Shown: piece by piece, positions 54,843 to 63,466 of the stretch
Position numbering within the stretch: position 1 is the first letter of the stretch
Layout of the letters: each line of letters begins with the position of its first letter
NCBI RefSeq assembly: GCF_035918155.1
Contig: NZ_CP109327.1
Span: forward strand, 1 to 64,000
DNA: 64,000 nt
Direction: 5' to 3'
Source of the DNA: Streptomyces sp. NBC_01591
Lineage (GTDB): Bacteria > Actinomycetota > Actinomycetes > Streptomycetales > Streptomycetaceae
Translations under genes and position numbers: made by a program
Notes under the pieces: model-generated
The model's input: the letters and a program-made list of their open reading frames with translations, nothing else
Database searches by the model: none
What the model was told of the DNA's origin: nothing

Positions 54843-55226
54843 ATGCCCAGTACAGAGCCCGTCGGGTCCGAGCCGGCGCCGAGGCCGAAGCGCCGCACTT
54901 TCACCTCGGAGTACAAGCTGCGAATCGTCGCCGAGTACGACGCCGCGCCCAGGAACGAGAAGGGTGCGGTCCTGCGCAGGGAACGGCTCTACCACTCGCA
55001 TGTCAAGGAGTGGCGGGCCGCCCGGGATGCCGGGGCCCTGGAAAACCTGGTCGACCGCCGGACCAGCCCGGCCCGTGCGAAGAAGTCCGCCGCGGAGGTG
55101 GAGAACGAAAAGCTGCGGCAGCAGGTGGAGCGGTTGCAGAGGGACCTGGCACGGAACAAGGCCGCACTCGAGGTGATGGGAAAAGCTTCCGCGCTCTTGG
55201 AAATGATCTCCGAGAGCGCGGACTGA
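54843..55226 (+). CDS. IS3 OrfA (HTH protein)
   Basis: 127 residues: RRTFTSEYKLRIVAEYDAA begins a helix-turn-helix, and a leucine-zipper-like coil (ENEKLRQQVERLQRDLARN) follows. It binds the IS ends and regulates transposition. Its end overlaps orfB. A GGGAAAA heptamer at 55178-55184 in the correct phase predicts -1 frameshifting to make OrfAB. Confidence 0.85.
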   Translation: MPSTEPVGSEPAPRPKRRTFTSEYKLRIVAEYDAAPRNEKGAVLRRERLYHSHVKEWRAARDAGALENLVDRRTSPARAKKSAAEVENEKLRQQVERLQRDLARNKAALEVMGKASALLEMISESAD

Positions 55227-56251
55227 AGCCTGCCGCCGACCCTGTCGTGGACGAGGCGTTCACCAGCGTCGAGGTTCAGCTGGGCATCACGGCCGCCTGT
55301 CGGCTGACCGGCCGCTCCCGCGCCACGCATTACCGTCGGCTCCGGCCCCCACCACCACGCAGAACACGTGCCCCACAGATGCAGCCGTCGGCCCTGACGG
55401 CCGAAGAGCGTTCTGCGGTACTCGAGTTGATGAACGGCGACGAGTACGCCGAGCTGGCGCCCGCGCAGATCTGGGCCCGCGAGCTGGATGCCGGGCGCTA
55501 TCACTGCTCCGTCTCGACGATGTACCGGATCCTGCGCGAGCAGGATCAGTCCGGTGAGCGCCGACGGCAGGCCACCCATCCCGCCAAGGCGGTGCCCGAG
55601 CTGGTCGCCACCGGGCCCTCGCAGGTGTTCACCTGGGACATCACCAAGGCGGCCGGGCCGGCCAAGGGCGTCTGGTATCACGCCTACGTGATCATCGACA
55701 TCTTCAGCCGGTATATCGTCGGCCACACCGTCGAGCGAGCCGAATCAGCTGTGCGGGCCGAGGAGCTGATCCGCGAGACCATCGCCCGCAACGGCATCGT
55801 GCCCCAGACCGTGCACGCGGACCGCGGCACCTCGATGACGTCGAAGAAGGTCTCCCAACTACTGATCGATCTGGGCGTGACGCGGTCGCACTCGAGGCCG
55901 AAGGTCTCCAACGACAACCCTTACAGCGAGGCCCAGTTCAAGACCACGAAGTACATGTCGGATTATCCTGAACGGTTCGATTCGCTGGCCCACGCCCGCG
56001 AGTGGTTCGACGCGTTCATCGCGTATTACAACCATGAGCACCGGCACTCGGGTATCGGCTGGCACACACCAGCCTCCGTCCACTTCGGGACCGCCGAGGA
56101 AGTCCGCGACCAGCGCGCGGTCACCCTCGCCGAGGCATACGCCCGCCACCCCGAACGCTTCGGCCGCCGCCCCAGACCACCCGAGATACCCCAGACGGCC
56201 TGGATCAACGACCCGGCCAAACGCAGGGAACCCGCACCACAAACCTCATAG
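55185..56251 (+). CDS. IS3 OrfB (DDE integrase part of OrfAB)
   Basis: From the frameshift site the sequence continues KSFRALGNDLRERGLKPAAD. The integrase core has VFTWDITK (Asp), VHADRGTSMTS (Asp) and NPYSEAQFKT (Glu), followed by FIAYYNHEHRHSGIGWHTP, the IS3 signature. There is no strong start of its own, consistent with production as an OrfAB fusion. It appears intact. Confidence 0.85.
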
Positions 56252-56649
56252 CGTCACGACCGTCTCACTGGACTTGAAATCTTCCGGAACATCATCGGGA
56301 AATCGCAGGTAGGAGCCGTGCACCTTGGCTGACCATGCCCCACAACCCGGACACGAGGCACCAGCTGCGGTGCACCGCACATCAACACGCACTATCGCGA
56401 TGTTCACGTCTACCGACAGCACCGCGACATCCGCGATCGACGGGAACAACAGCTCCTCCAGCCGGAACAAGATCTCATTCACAGCCACGAACTATCGGCC
56501 CAGCCACGCATGCCACTGCTCGTTTTGAGGCAACTTACCTGGCCGCCCCAGGGAGTTCAGTCGTTACTCACAGTGCACGGACCACACAACCTGAGCCAGA
56601 ACCACTACTGGTGAATAAAGCCACCGGGCTTACGGCTGCACCGCCCGGG

Positions 56650-56961
56650 CTACGCGTCACGGAGCAGGCGTAGTTGAAGGGTCTTCTCCAGGGCTTGGGA
56701 AGCGGCCGGGCGTGGGCGGCCAAATGCGGCAAGGACGGGTGTGGCGCTGGTTGGGCTGGGTTTTTTGTGAGGCTGAAGGCGGTGGGCTGGGCGTTCGTAG
56801 CGTCGCGGGATCCGGATGGGCAGGCCGGAGCGAGTCTGGCCTGCTGGCGGGTAGGGGCGCTGCGGGCCCTTCCAGATGCGGGGCATGTCGGTGTTCATGT
56901 AGTCGCTCACCACTTGGTCACGGAGGTAGTCGTAGTCGGGGCCGTTCGCGGCTGCGGTCAT
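56650..56961 (-). CDS. Hypothetical protein downstream of HTH gene
   Basis: About 103 residues from ATG 56961: AAANGPDYDYLRDQVVSDYM and NTDMPRIWKGPQRPY look real, while the C-terminal half is Arg/Pro-rich and less sure. It overlaps the end of the HTH gene by about 44 bases. No ribosome site is obvious. Confidence 0.35.
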   Translation of the reverse strand: MTAAANGPDYDYLRDQVVSDYMNTDMPRIWKGPQRPYPPAGQTRSGLPIRIPRRYERPAHRLQPHKKPSPTSATPVLAAFGRPRPAASQALEKTLQLRLLRDA

Positions 56962-57651
56962 CAGTAGGACGGGGGGTTGGGGTGGCACGGCCGTCCGCGA
57001 CGCGGATCTCGACGACAGCCGGAGGCTGGCGGGCGTGGGTTTGCGCGATCCGGTCCCACGCTCGTTCCCACGGTCTGACTTTGCGGGGGGAAGCGCCGAG
57101 GGCTTCCATGAACGCGGTGACGTGCTCGCGGGAGGGGACCGCTTCCCCCCGCAGAACGGCGCTCAGACTGCTCTTCGGGAGCCGGAAGTGCCGGCCATCA
57201 GCGGTCCGCCCGGCCTCGGATTGCAAGTAGCCCAGAGACGGCTGGCCCTCCCTGGCACGGACCTGGATCATCGCCCGGCGTAACTGACCGAAGGTCTCGA
57301 TCAGTTCCGGGTGAGTGAGTGCGGAGCGCACCGAGGTGGCCAGGTCCTGGAACTCTGTGGTGGTCTCCTCTCGACGCCGGAGTTCTTCCTCGGAGCGGCG
57401 GGCGGCTTTCCACAGGCGGATCGCGTCTGCGGGATCGGCGTCGCAGGCTTGTGCGTAGGCTTCGACGAGTTTACGGGAGGGGACTTTCCCGCTGGCGCCG
57501 CGCGAGAGCATGGTCGCGGTGAACCGGTATCCGATCAGTTTGGCCATCGCCGCGTAGGTGACGCCTCGGCGCTCGCGCTGGGCACGTAGCCACAGCGCGA
57601 GCGCTTCGGACTGCCGGGTTCTGCGGCGACGGCGTTCTCACGCCGTCCCAT
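56918..57651 (-). pseudogene. HTH regulator-like gene with N-terminal frameshift
   Basis: ATG 57651 gives GRRENAVAAEPGS. After about 57612 the family sequence continues in another frame as SEALALWLRAQRERRGVTYAAM, KLIGYRFTATMLSRGASGK and AYAQACDADPADAIRLWKAA, a clear XRE HTH with its typical following helix. One base is missing at the joint. ATG 57547 would give only the later part. It follows a small membrane protein by seven bases, as in the pair at 4.2-5.3 kb. Confidence 0.6.
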
Positions 57652-57658
57652 AGGTGGG

Positions 57659-57886
57659 TCAGACTGCCTCGGGCGAGGGCGCTGTCGTCGTGCGCATCGC
57701 CCTCAGCGAGCTGACGGCGACGTAGAGGGCGCCTGCGATGAACTCAAGAGCGCCGAACATCGGCAGGCCGGCCAGGGCGAGGGCTCCTGCCACGAGGATG
57801 ACGACGAGGATGATGACCACCTCGCCGGGCGTCAGCGCGCCCGGGTAGGCGCTGGGCGAGGACGGCGGGAAGAGTGATGAACGCAT
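57659..57886 (-). CDS. Small membrane protein paired with HTH gene
   Basis: 75 residues from ATG 57886 behind GGAGA. A hydrophobic block (VVIILVVILVAGALALAGLP, then FGALEFIAGALYVAVSSL) forms one long or two short TM helices. N-terminus Pro/Ser-rich, C-terminus polar. Same gene order as the pair at 4170-5279. Confidence 0.55.
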   Translation of the reverse strand: MRSSLFPPSSPSAYPGALTPGEVVIILVVILVAGALALAGLPMFGALEFIAGALYVAVSSLRAMRTTTAPSPEAV

Positions 57887-58224
57887 GCGTGTCTCCAACT
57901 GGCGTCGCGTCAGAACCCTGAATAGGGCGCGGACTTGGGCTGCACCGTGAACAGCTGACGGGGACTTCCAGGTCCGGTCCGTCAACGTTCGGCGATCCTC
58001 TCACCAGTAACCCGACCATCACAATGCGTGGCCCTTCGGGCAAGGGCGTTGATTCATGAACGTCCAGAGCCCGGGTCCGCGATGCGGGCGAACGGGTGGA
58101 CGAGCCGGCAGCCGGCTACCAGGAGGCTGCAGGTCAGGAGAATGAAACCAATTTTTTCATTCGTTTCCGTCCATCCGGCGTTGCCGAAGGCACGCACGCG
58201 ATGACACCCTCCTAGCAACGCTGT

Positions 58225-58244
58225 CTCGGGTACTCGTACCCGAG
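58225..58244. promoter_or_regulatory. Perfect palindrome, possible operator
   Basis: CTCGGGTAC and GTACCCGAG are separated by two bases. The near-zero spacer favours a protein-binding site over a terminator. No adjacent gene makes its target obvious. Confidence 0.4.
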
Positions 58245-58314
58245 GTCTCCCTGGCGTCGTGGCTGCACCATGGAACAGGGACCGGGCATCACCGCGTTCC
58301 AGCGCGGCGCCCCA

Positions 58315-58350
58315 GAGGGTGGCGCATCCTCACCGGATGCGGCCACCCTC
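58315..58350. terminator. Hairpin, possible terminator
   Basis: GAGGGTGG-CGCATCC pairs with GGATGCG-GCCACCCTC, with a small bulge and five-base loop. Confidence 0.5.
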
Positions 58351-58918
58351 CGCACCCTCATAAGCCAAAGCAGTCAACCGGTTCATGGAATCTGTCCCTG
58401 CACACATACGGCTTCACCCACGGCATAACGAACTCCCCCTCCCCCGACGGGCAGCACCCCCTTTCCGCAGCCGATCCACCAACCGGGCCAGGAAGTCCCC
58501 GTCCGAGCGGCAGCGGTGCCTGAGCGCGGGAAAGCCCCGGCTGGCCGGGGAAGACCGGCCGGGACCGTGAGGTGTGTGGGTGCGGAGGGTGGTCACCTCT
58601 CGGCGGAGGGCTCCATGGGGCTCCAGCCGAACGATCGACAGGGCTGCTCGGCGCGGGTGACGGCCCCGCTCACGGTCCACCGGGCCGTGCTGGCGCAGTG
58701 CACCGACCTCGCCGGTGACGGTTCTACCCCCGGCCGGGCGCAAGGCGCACCGGATGCCTGACCTCATGTGAGGTTCCGCTGGACGTGGTAGTGCCACCAC
58801 ACCAGGCCTCGCGAACTGCGGCGTTCGAAGGAGAGGCGATCTTATGGCTCAGGGCCTCGCACGCATCCAGGTGCGAGACCCTGAGCCGCGGCCCTCTACC
58901 ATTCGGTCTGAATGGGGG

Positions 58919-59116
58919 TCACCAGCGGGAGTGGAAGTACAGGGCGTGGAAGGCGGCGCGCAGCGGGGCGGCTCCCGCGCCAGTGTCCGTCCAAGTGGAG
59001 CCGGCGTCATTGGAGTACGTCATCGCGTGCCTGCCCTTGGTCAGCACGCGCAGCTCGCTGTGGTCGATACCGGCTTCCTTGCGGTAGAGCACGATGTGAC
59101 CGGCCACCCATCGCAC
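58919..59116 (-). CDS. Hypothetical protein, 65 residues
   Basis: RWVAGHIVLYRKEAGIDHSE, LRVLTKGRHAMTYSNDAGS, then APLRAAFHALYFHSRW. Protein-like throughout. It starts back-to-back with the remnant at 59125. No ribosome site or family is certain. Confidence 0.4.
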   Translation of the reverse strand: MRWVAGHIVLYRKEAGIDHSELRVLTKGRHAMTYSNDAGSTWTDTGAGAAPLRAAFHALYFHSRW

Positions 59117-59124
59117 CCTGGGCC

Positions 59125-59235
59125 ATGAGCAGCGCGCCGATCCTGGTGCACCGGCCGTCGCCCACGGGTGGGCGTCGGGTCACCTGCTGCGGGCAGATTC
59201 TCGGGCTCGCGCACGGCGATGGGGCCACAGCACCG
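59125..59235 (+). pseudogene. Remnant of a conserved small Streptomyces protein
   Basis: ATG 59125: SSAPILVHRPSPTGGRRVT and CGQILGLAHGDGA. The frame then continues without family character. A similar N-terminus lies at 40987 on the other strand. Probably a 5' fragment. Confidence 0.35.
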
Positions 59236-59373
59236 CTTTGCCGCCGTCGGGCGGCGAGCGACCGGAGTCGCTGTAGGCCCGGCCGGGTCCGCGCCCTGCG
59301 CCGGCGCGGTGACGCGTCGGCCGGCGCCGCCGGTGTGGCGGCGCCGGCCTGCCTGACGCGGCTGGTGGACGGG

Positions 59374-59982
59374 TCAGGCTGCCTTGAGCTGGGCCGCTAT
59401 CCTCACGACGCGTTCGGCCTGGTGGCGGGCGGCGGCGCGGGTGGTGTCGTCCACCGGGTTCGTGCCCTGCCCGTCCACGTGCGAGGTGCCGTAAGGGTTG
59501 CCGTCGGCGAACTTGACCGGGTCCGTGAAGCCGGGGGCGACCACGATGCCGCCGAAGTGGTGGACGCTGGTGTAGAGCGCCTGGAGCGTCGTCTCCTGTC
59601 CGGCGTGGAGGGTCGCGGACGAGGTGAAGCCGCTGTAGACCTTGTCGGCCAGCTTCCCCTGTGCCCACAGCCCGCCGAGGGTGTCGATGAACTGCTTGAG
59701 CTGCGAGGAGAGGTTGCCGAACCGGGTGGCGGATCCGAACAGTACGGCGTCGGCCCACTCGATGTCCTCGGGTGTCGCCTCGGGGATGCCCGCGGTGGCG
59801 GCGTGGTTGGCTGCCCACGCCGGATTGGCCTCGATGGCCGCCCGCGGGGCCAGCTCGGCGGCCTTCACCAGGCGGACCTCGGCACCGGCCTTCACACCGG
59901 CATCGCGGAGCTCCTCGGCTATCTCGGCGATGGTGCCGGTGGAGGAGTAGTAGACGATCGAAAGCTTGACGGGAGTAGCCAC
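59374..59982 (-). CDS. wrbA: NAD(P)H:quinone oxidoreductase, WrbA type
   Basis: 202 residues, flavodoxin fold: the FMN loop LSIVYYSSTGTIAEIAEEL, AVLFGSATRFGNLSSQLKQF, and the WrbA-type GGIVVAPGFTDP. It reduces quinones by two electrons and so protects from redox-cycling or electrophilic quinones. Two TetR-type operators lie 55-98 bases upstream (60037-60080), one of them placed within the likely promoter. It belongs to the regulon controlled by the TetR gene at 63 kb. Confidence 0.85.
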   Translation of the reverse strand: MATPVKLSIVYYSSTGTIAEIAEELRDAGVKAGAEVRLVKAAELAPRAAIEANPAWAANHAATAGIPEATPEDIEWADAVLFGSATRFGNLSSQLKQFIDTLGGLWAQGKLADKVYSGFTSSATLHAGQETTLQALYTSVHHFGGIVVAPGFTDPVKFADGNPYGTSHVDGQGTNPVDDTTRAAARHQAERVVRIAAQLKAA

Positions 59983-60036
59983 GGCAGCGGCTCCGTTCCT
60001 TGTGGGGATTCTGGTGGGGTTGTCGCGAGACCGAAC

Positions 60037-60080
60037 TAGACGACCGGTCCACTAATTCAAGGTAGACGACCGGTCCAGAT
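60037..60080 (-). promoter_or_regulatory. wrbA promoter with paired TetR operators
   Basis: Two GACCGGTC cores (60042-60049 and 60068-60075) have centres 26 bases apart, in wider TAGACGACCGGTCCA contexts. On the minus strand TTGAAT, a 16-17-base spacer containing the inner core, and TAGTT look like -35 and -10. Confidence 0.7.
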
Positions 60081-60131
60081 GATTCAAGGCCGGGTGCCGC
60101 GGTTACGGCGGGAGCGACGAGGCCCGTGCGA

Positions 60132-60434
60132 TCAGGCGGTGACGGCAGTCCTGCCCGGGTCGTTGGGGTGGGACTGCAGGACCGTCACCACCGAGGTCAT
60201 CCACGGCCAGAGCGGCAGTGCGCCGAGCACCTTCTCGTACAGCTCACCCTCGTCGGCGGCCCGCCACAGACCGATGCTGCGCAGTTCGCCCACCGGGCGC
60301 CACAGCCTGACGAGGTGACCGGCCGCGGCCAGCTCCCCAGCCCTTACGGATTCCTCGGCGCGACGGCGGTCGACCTCCGCCGGGTCGGTGCCCTCGGGAA
60401 CGGTGGTGGTGAGCTCGACCAGGAACTCCTTCAT
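60132..60434 (-). CDS. Muconolactone delta-isomerase-like protein
   Basis: 100 residues from ATG 60434 behind GGAGAAG. KEFLVELTTTVPEGTDPAEV, GHLVRLWRPVGELRSIGLWR and YEKVLGALPLWPWMTSVVT match the MIase family (small ferredoxin-like enzymes acting on muconolactone and similar rings). Divergent from the SDR gene, sharing the operator region at 60561-60600. Part of the quinone/aromatic-related regulon; the true substrate is unknown. Confidence 0.8.
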   Translation of the reverse strand: MKEFLVELTTTVPEGTDPAEVDRRRAEESVRAGELAAAGHLVRLWRPVGELRSIGLWRAADEGELYEKVLGALPLWPWMTSVVTVLQSHPNDPGRTAVTA

Positions 60435-60560
60435 GGCACTTCTCCTTCTCTCTGCGGGGCCTACCGGCCCCTCGTGACGACGCACACGAGGCGGCGCAGC
60501 CGCCCTTCCGCGGGCGCACACCCTGCCGCCACGACGGTACGCACGCCTTTTGAAATATTT

Positions 60561-60605
60561 CGACCGGTCGTCTACTTTGACATAAGTGACCGGTCGGCTA
60601 GTCAT
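60561..60605 (+). promoter_or_regulatory. SDR promoter with paired TetR operators
   Basis: GACCGGTC at 60562-60569 and 60588-60595, centres 26 bases apart. TTGACA (60577-60582) and TAGTCA (60599-60604) frame the second core, as at wrbA. The first core lies just upstream of -35 and may also act on the divergent isomerase-like gene. Confidence 0.75.
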
Positions 60606-60636
60606 CTCATCCTCATCTCCCTGGAAGAAGGTCATC

Positions 60637-61350
60637 ATGAGCACGCAGGTTCAGAAGGTCGCGGTCGTCACGGGTGCGTCGCAGGGCATCGGAGCCGGGA
60701 TTGTCACCGCCTACCGCAAGCTGGGCTATGGCGTCGTCGCCACCTCGCGCCGCATCCCCGCGTCGGACGACCCCGACGTCGTCACCGTCCAGGGCGACAT
60801 CGCCGACCGCGCGACCGCAGAGCGCGTCATCGCCGCCGGCGTCGAGCAGTTCGGCCGTATCGACACGCTGGTCAACAACGCGGGGATCTTCGTCGCGAAG
60901 CCCTTCACCGACTACACCGAGGACGACTACGACGCGGTGCTCGGCGTGAACCTGGACGGTTTCTTCCGCATCACCCAGCTCGCGGTGGAGCGCATGCTCG
61001 AGCAGGGCGGCGGTCACGTCGTGCAGATCACGAGCACGCTCGCCGACCAGGCCAGCTCCAGTGTGACCTCCGTACTCGCCTCTCTGACCAAGGGCGGACT
61101 GCAGTCCGCCACCAAGGCGCTGGCCATCGAGTACGCCGGCCGCGGCATCCGCAGCAACGCCGTGGCGCTGGGCACCATCAAGACACCCATGCACCCCGAG
61201 GAGCATCACGCGGCACTCGCGGCACTGCATCCGGTCGGCCGTATGGGCGAGGTGAGCGACATCGTCGACGCGGTCGTCTACCTCGAGAACGCCCCGTTCG
61301 TCACAGGCGAGATCCTCCACGTCGACGGCGGCCAGAGCGCCGGGTACTGA
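60637..61350 (+). CDS. Short-chain dehydrogenase/reductase
   Basis: 237 residues from ATG 60637 (GGAAGAAGG upstream). NAD(P)-binding TGASQGIGAG and NNAG are normal, and the Ser is in ITST. At the YxxxK site it reads LASLTKGG, so the catalytic Tyr is absent while Lys stays. This variant occurs in some SDR subgroups. C-terminal FVTGEILHVDGG is typical. It may reduce a carbonyl product of the regulon with altered chemistry. It is followed 217 bases later by the nitronate monooxygenase. Confidence 0.85.
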   Translation: MSTQVQKVAVVTGASQGIGAGIVTAYRKLGYGVVATSRRIPASDDPDVVTVQGDIADRATAERVIAAGVEQFGRIDTLVNNAGIFVAKPFTDYTEDDYDAVLGVNLDGFFRITQLAVERMLEQGGGHVVQITSTLADQASSSVTSVLASLTKGGLQSATKALAIEYAGRGIRSNAVALGTIKTPMHPEEHHAALAALHPVGRMGEVSDIVDAVVYLENAPFVTGEILHVDGGQSAGY

Positions 61351-61567
61351 GCGCGGGCACTCAACGCCTGGCTTCGCCCGCGCGGGCCCGAGGCGGGGCG
61401 CGCCACCGTGCCCGTGCCCTTGCCAGCCGCCCCGGAACCGGCTGCCGACGGCCCGGCGCCGACGACGAACCGGCCGGCACCGGCCCCCTCGGGGACCGGC
61501 CCGGGGCGGGCCACTGCCTCCTGCCGGACCAAGTCCGTCCCCATCTCACGAGGAGAGAAGACACTCC

Positions 61568-62599
61568 ATGACCTCGCCACTCGACGGCCTCGCCGTGGAC
61601 AACCCGGTTCTGGCCGCGCCGATGGCCGGCGGTCCCAGCACCCCCGCACTGGTCGTGGCGGCGGCCCGTGCGAACGGACTAGGGTTCCTCGCCGGCGGAT
61701 ACAAGACCGCCGACGCACTGGCCGAGCAGATCGCCGAGGTCCGACGCCACGACATCGCCTTCGGGGTCAACCTCTTCGCTCCCAACCCCCTGCCGGTCGA
61801 TCCGGAGGCCTTCCGACGCTATGCCGCCGCGATCGCCCCCGAAGCCCGGGTCTACGAACTCGACATCCAGGCAGCGGAAATCGTCGAGGACAACGACCAC
61901 TGGTCGGACAAGATCGACTTGTTGCTGTCCGCACCGGTACCGGTCGTCAGCTTCACCTTCGCCATCCCGGACACAGCCGTCATCGCCTCACTGCGCGCCG
62001 CCGGAACCCTGGTCGTCCAGACGGTCACGTCACCGGCGGAGGCCCGCCTGGCCGCGGACGCGGGCGCCGACGTACTGGCCGTACAGGCGTCGGCCGCCGG
62101 AGGGCACTCAGGCACACTCACCCCAGAACGTGTTCCGGCCTCCGTCCCACTGACCGATCTGCTGGGGCAGATACGGGAGGCGGTGTCGCTGCCGCTCGTC
62201 GCCGCGGGCGGGCTGGCCACCCCGGCCGGCGTGGCCGAGGCACTACGCGCCGGGGCCGAGGCGGTAATGGTCGGTACGGTCCTGCTGCGGGCGGACGAAG
62301 CCGGTACGTCGCTCCCCCACAAGGCGGCCCTGGCCGACCCGAAGCGCCGCCGGACCGTGGTGACCAGGGCGTTCACAGGCCGGCCCGCACGGGCTCTGGC
62401 CAACCGGTTCACCGACCACTACAGCGGCCTCGCCCCCTCTGGCTACCCCGCCCTGCACCATCTGACCAGGCCGATGCGCCAGGCCGCCGCCGCGGCCGGC
62501 GACCCCGAGCGGATCAATCTGTGGGCCGGGACCGGGTACCGCCAGGCCACCGCCGAGCCCGCCGCCCAGATCCTGCGGAGACTGGCCTCCCACGTCTGA
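61568..62599 (+). CDS. Nitronate monooxygenase family (FMN)
   Basis: 343 residues from ATG 61568 with GAGGAG upstream. A TIM-barrel enzyme: PVLAAPMAGGPSTPALVVA, LGFLAGGYKT, DVLAVQASAAGGHSGT, LVAAGGLATPAGVAEALRAGA-EAVMVGT. These are the FMN and active-site regions of 2-nitropropane dioxygenase-like proteins, which oxidise nitronates or reduce quinones. It probably belongs to the SDR transcript. The regulon as a whole looks like electrophile or quinone detoxification. Confidence 0.85.
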   Translation: MTSPLDGLAVDNPVLAAPMAGGPSTPALVVAAARANGLGFLAGGYKTADALAEQIAEVRRHDIAFGVNLFAPNPLPVDPEAFRRYAAAIAPEARVYELDIQAAEIVEDNDHWSDKIDLLLSAPVPVVSFTFAIPDTAVIASLRAAGTLVVQTVTSPAEARLAADAGADVLAVQASAAGGHSGTLTPERVPASVPLTDLLGQIREAVSLPLVAAGGLATPAGVAEALRAGAEAVMVGTVLLRADEAGTSLPHKAALADPKRRRTVVTRAFTGRPARALANRFTDHYSGLAPSGYPALHHLTRPMRQAAAAAGDPERINLWAGTGYRQATAEPAAQILRRLASHV

Positions 62600-62704
62600 A
62601 CGCCCTCGGCGCCCGACGCACACCAAGGCACCGGCAGTCCGGGACCTCCGGGCCAACGGGACTCTGGCGCCCGACACTCCGACCCGCCGGCAGCGGACCG
62701 GGGC

Positions 62705-63325
62705 TCATGCCTCGGCCGCTGCCTCCTGCGGCGCCCGGGCGCCCAGCAGAGCCAGGCAGTTCGCCCAGAGAACGCTCAGCTGGGACGTGCTGTTGTAGAG
62801 CTTGGCGAACAGCACCTGTCCTTCGAGCTGCGCGACGACCGATCGCGCCGCCTCACGGGTGTCGGCGACAGTGACCTCGCCACGCTCACGCGCCTCGGCG
62901 ACGACCGACTCCACCATGTCGACCTGGGCGTCGAAGATCTCCTGCAGGCGTCGGCGGATCGCTTCGGTCTGATTGCTCAGCTCCAACGTGAGGTTCCCGA
63001 ACAAGCAGCCGGAGACGGTGCCACAGCTCTTCTGCCCCGCGCGCTGGATCGCCTCGGTCTCCTCGAAGAGCTGCCGCAGCCGCTGCAGAGGGTCGGCGTC
63101 GCCGCGCAGAACACGGGCCCACTCGCGACGCTGGTCGGCCCAGTGCTCGTCGAGCACAGTCAGCGCCAGAGCCTCCTTGGACTCGAAGAAGTAGTAGAAG
63201 CTCCCCTTGGGCACCCCGGCCGTCTTGCAGATCTCGGCCACGCCCAGCGCCGAGTAGCCACGCAGCTCGATGAGCGACTGCGCGGTGCTGATGATCTTTT
63301 CCCTGGCGTCACTGGTCCGTCCCAT
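62705..63325 (-). CDS. TetR-family repressor of the oxidoreductase regulon
   Basis: 206 residues from ATG 63325. The N-terminal HTH is typical (GVAEICKTAGVPKGSFYYFFESKEAL). The ligand domain has CGTVSGCLFGN with two cysteines, as in regulators that sense electrophiles or flavonoid-like aromatics. Paired operators lie just upstream and also before wrbA and the SDR/isomerase genes, so it likely represses itself and the regulon until a reactive aromatic compound appears. The Cys-based sensing is inference. Confidence 0.8.
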   Translation of the reverse strand: MGRTSDAREKIISTAQSLIELRGYSALGVAEICKTAGVPKGSFYYFFESKEALALTVLDEHWADQRREWARVLRGDADPLQRLRQLFEETEAIQRAGQKSCGTVSGCLFGNLTLELSNQTEAIRRRLQEIFDAQVDMVESVVAEARERGEVTVADTREAARSVVAQLEGQVLFAKLYNSTSQLSVLWANCLALLGARAPQEAAAEA

Positions 63326-63339
63326 GGTTGCAAGTATAC

Positions 63340-63370
63340 GACCGCTCGACTATTTTGTACTGGACCGGTC
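63340..63370. promoter_or_regulatory. tetR/SnoaL intergenic operators
   Basis: A variant core GACCGCTC (63340-63347) and a perfect GACCGGTC (63363-63370), centres 23 bases apart, between the divergent TetR and SnoaL-like genes. TATACT on the minus strand near 63334 may be the repressor's -10. Confidence 0.65.
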
Positions 63371-63466
63371 GGCTAGCAACTCCGCGGGACCACTCGGTCG
63401 CAATCCGCGACCGTCCGCAGCTGGAGCCGCTGCCCGCACACCCACGCGCAGATGAGAGCTAAAGCA

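Larger units (their letters stand above)
54766..56284. mobile_element. IS3-family element inserted in ISL3
   Basis: Flanked by CGGAAC on both sides (54760-54765 and 56285-56290). Near the ends are related inverted repeats, TGTCAGCCTTGGGTGAGAC and, inverted, TTTCAAGTCCAGTGAGAC. It contains the usual overlapping orfA and orfB. The exact ends could shift by a few bases. Confidence 0.75.
53353..56488 (-). pseudogene. ISL3-family transposase interrupted by IS3
   Basis: The N-terminal piece (ATG 56488 to 56285) reads LFPSIADVAVLSVDV and ASCPGCGAWSAKVHGSYLRFP, with the zinc finger start. After the IS3 element it resumes at 54765 with PSAGRSVVLQLRVRRFTCG (second zinc half) and runs to 53353. It covers the DDE core (VVGVDEYATRKGRHYGTV, QVADRWHLWHNLSEA) and ends VEGHVNRIKMLKRQMFGRAGF. 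All conserved parts survive, so the gene was probably functional until IS3 entered. Confidence 0.85.
57887..58918. other. Intergenic region with palindromes
   Basis: About 1 kb without a gene I can support. It contains an A/T-rich inverted sequence near 58142 (AATGAAA ... TTTTCATT), a perfect palindrome at 58225-58244, and a hairpin at 58315-58350. Short open frames around 58.4-58.8 kb are ambiguous on both strands. Confidence 0.5.

Noticed and set aside
50650..56610. GGTTCTGGCTCA near 50656 and its complement near 56593 as ISL3 ends
   Set aside because: Suggestive but only about a dozen bases, and no matching second end was confirmed.
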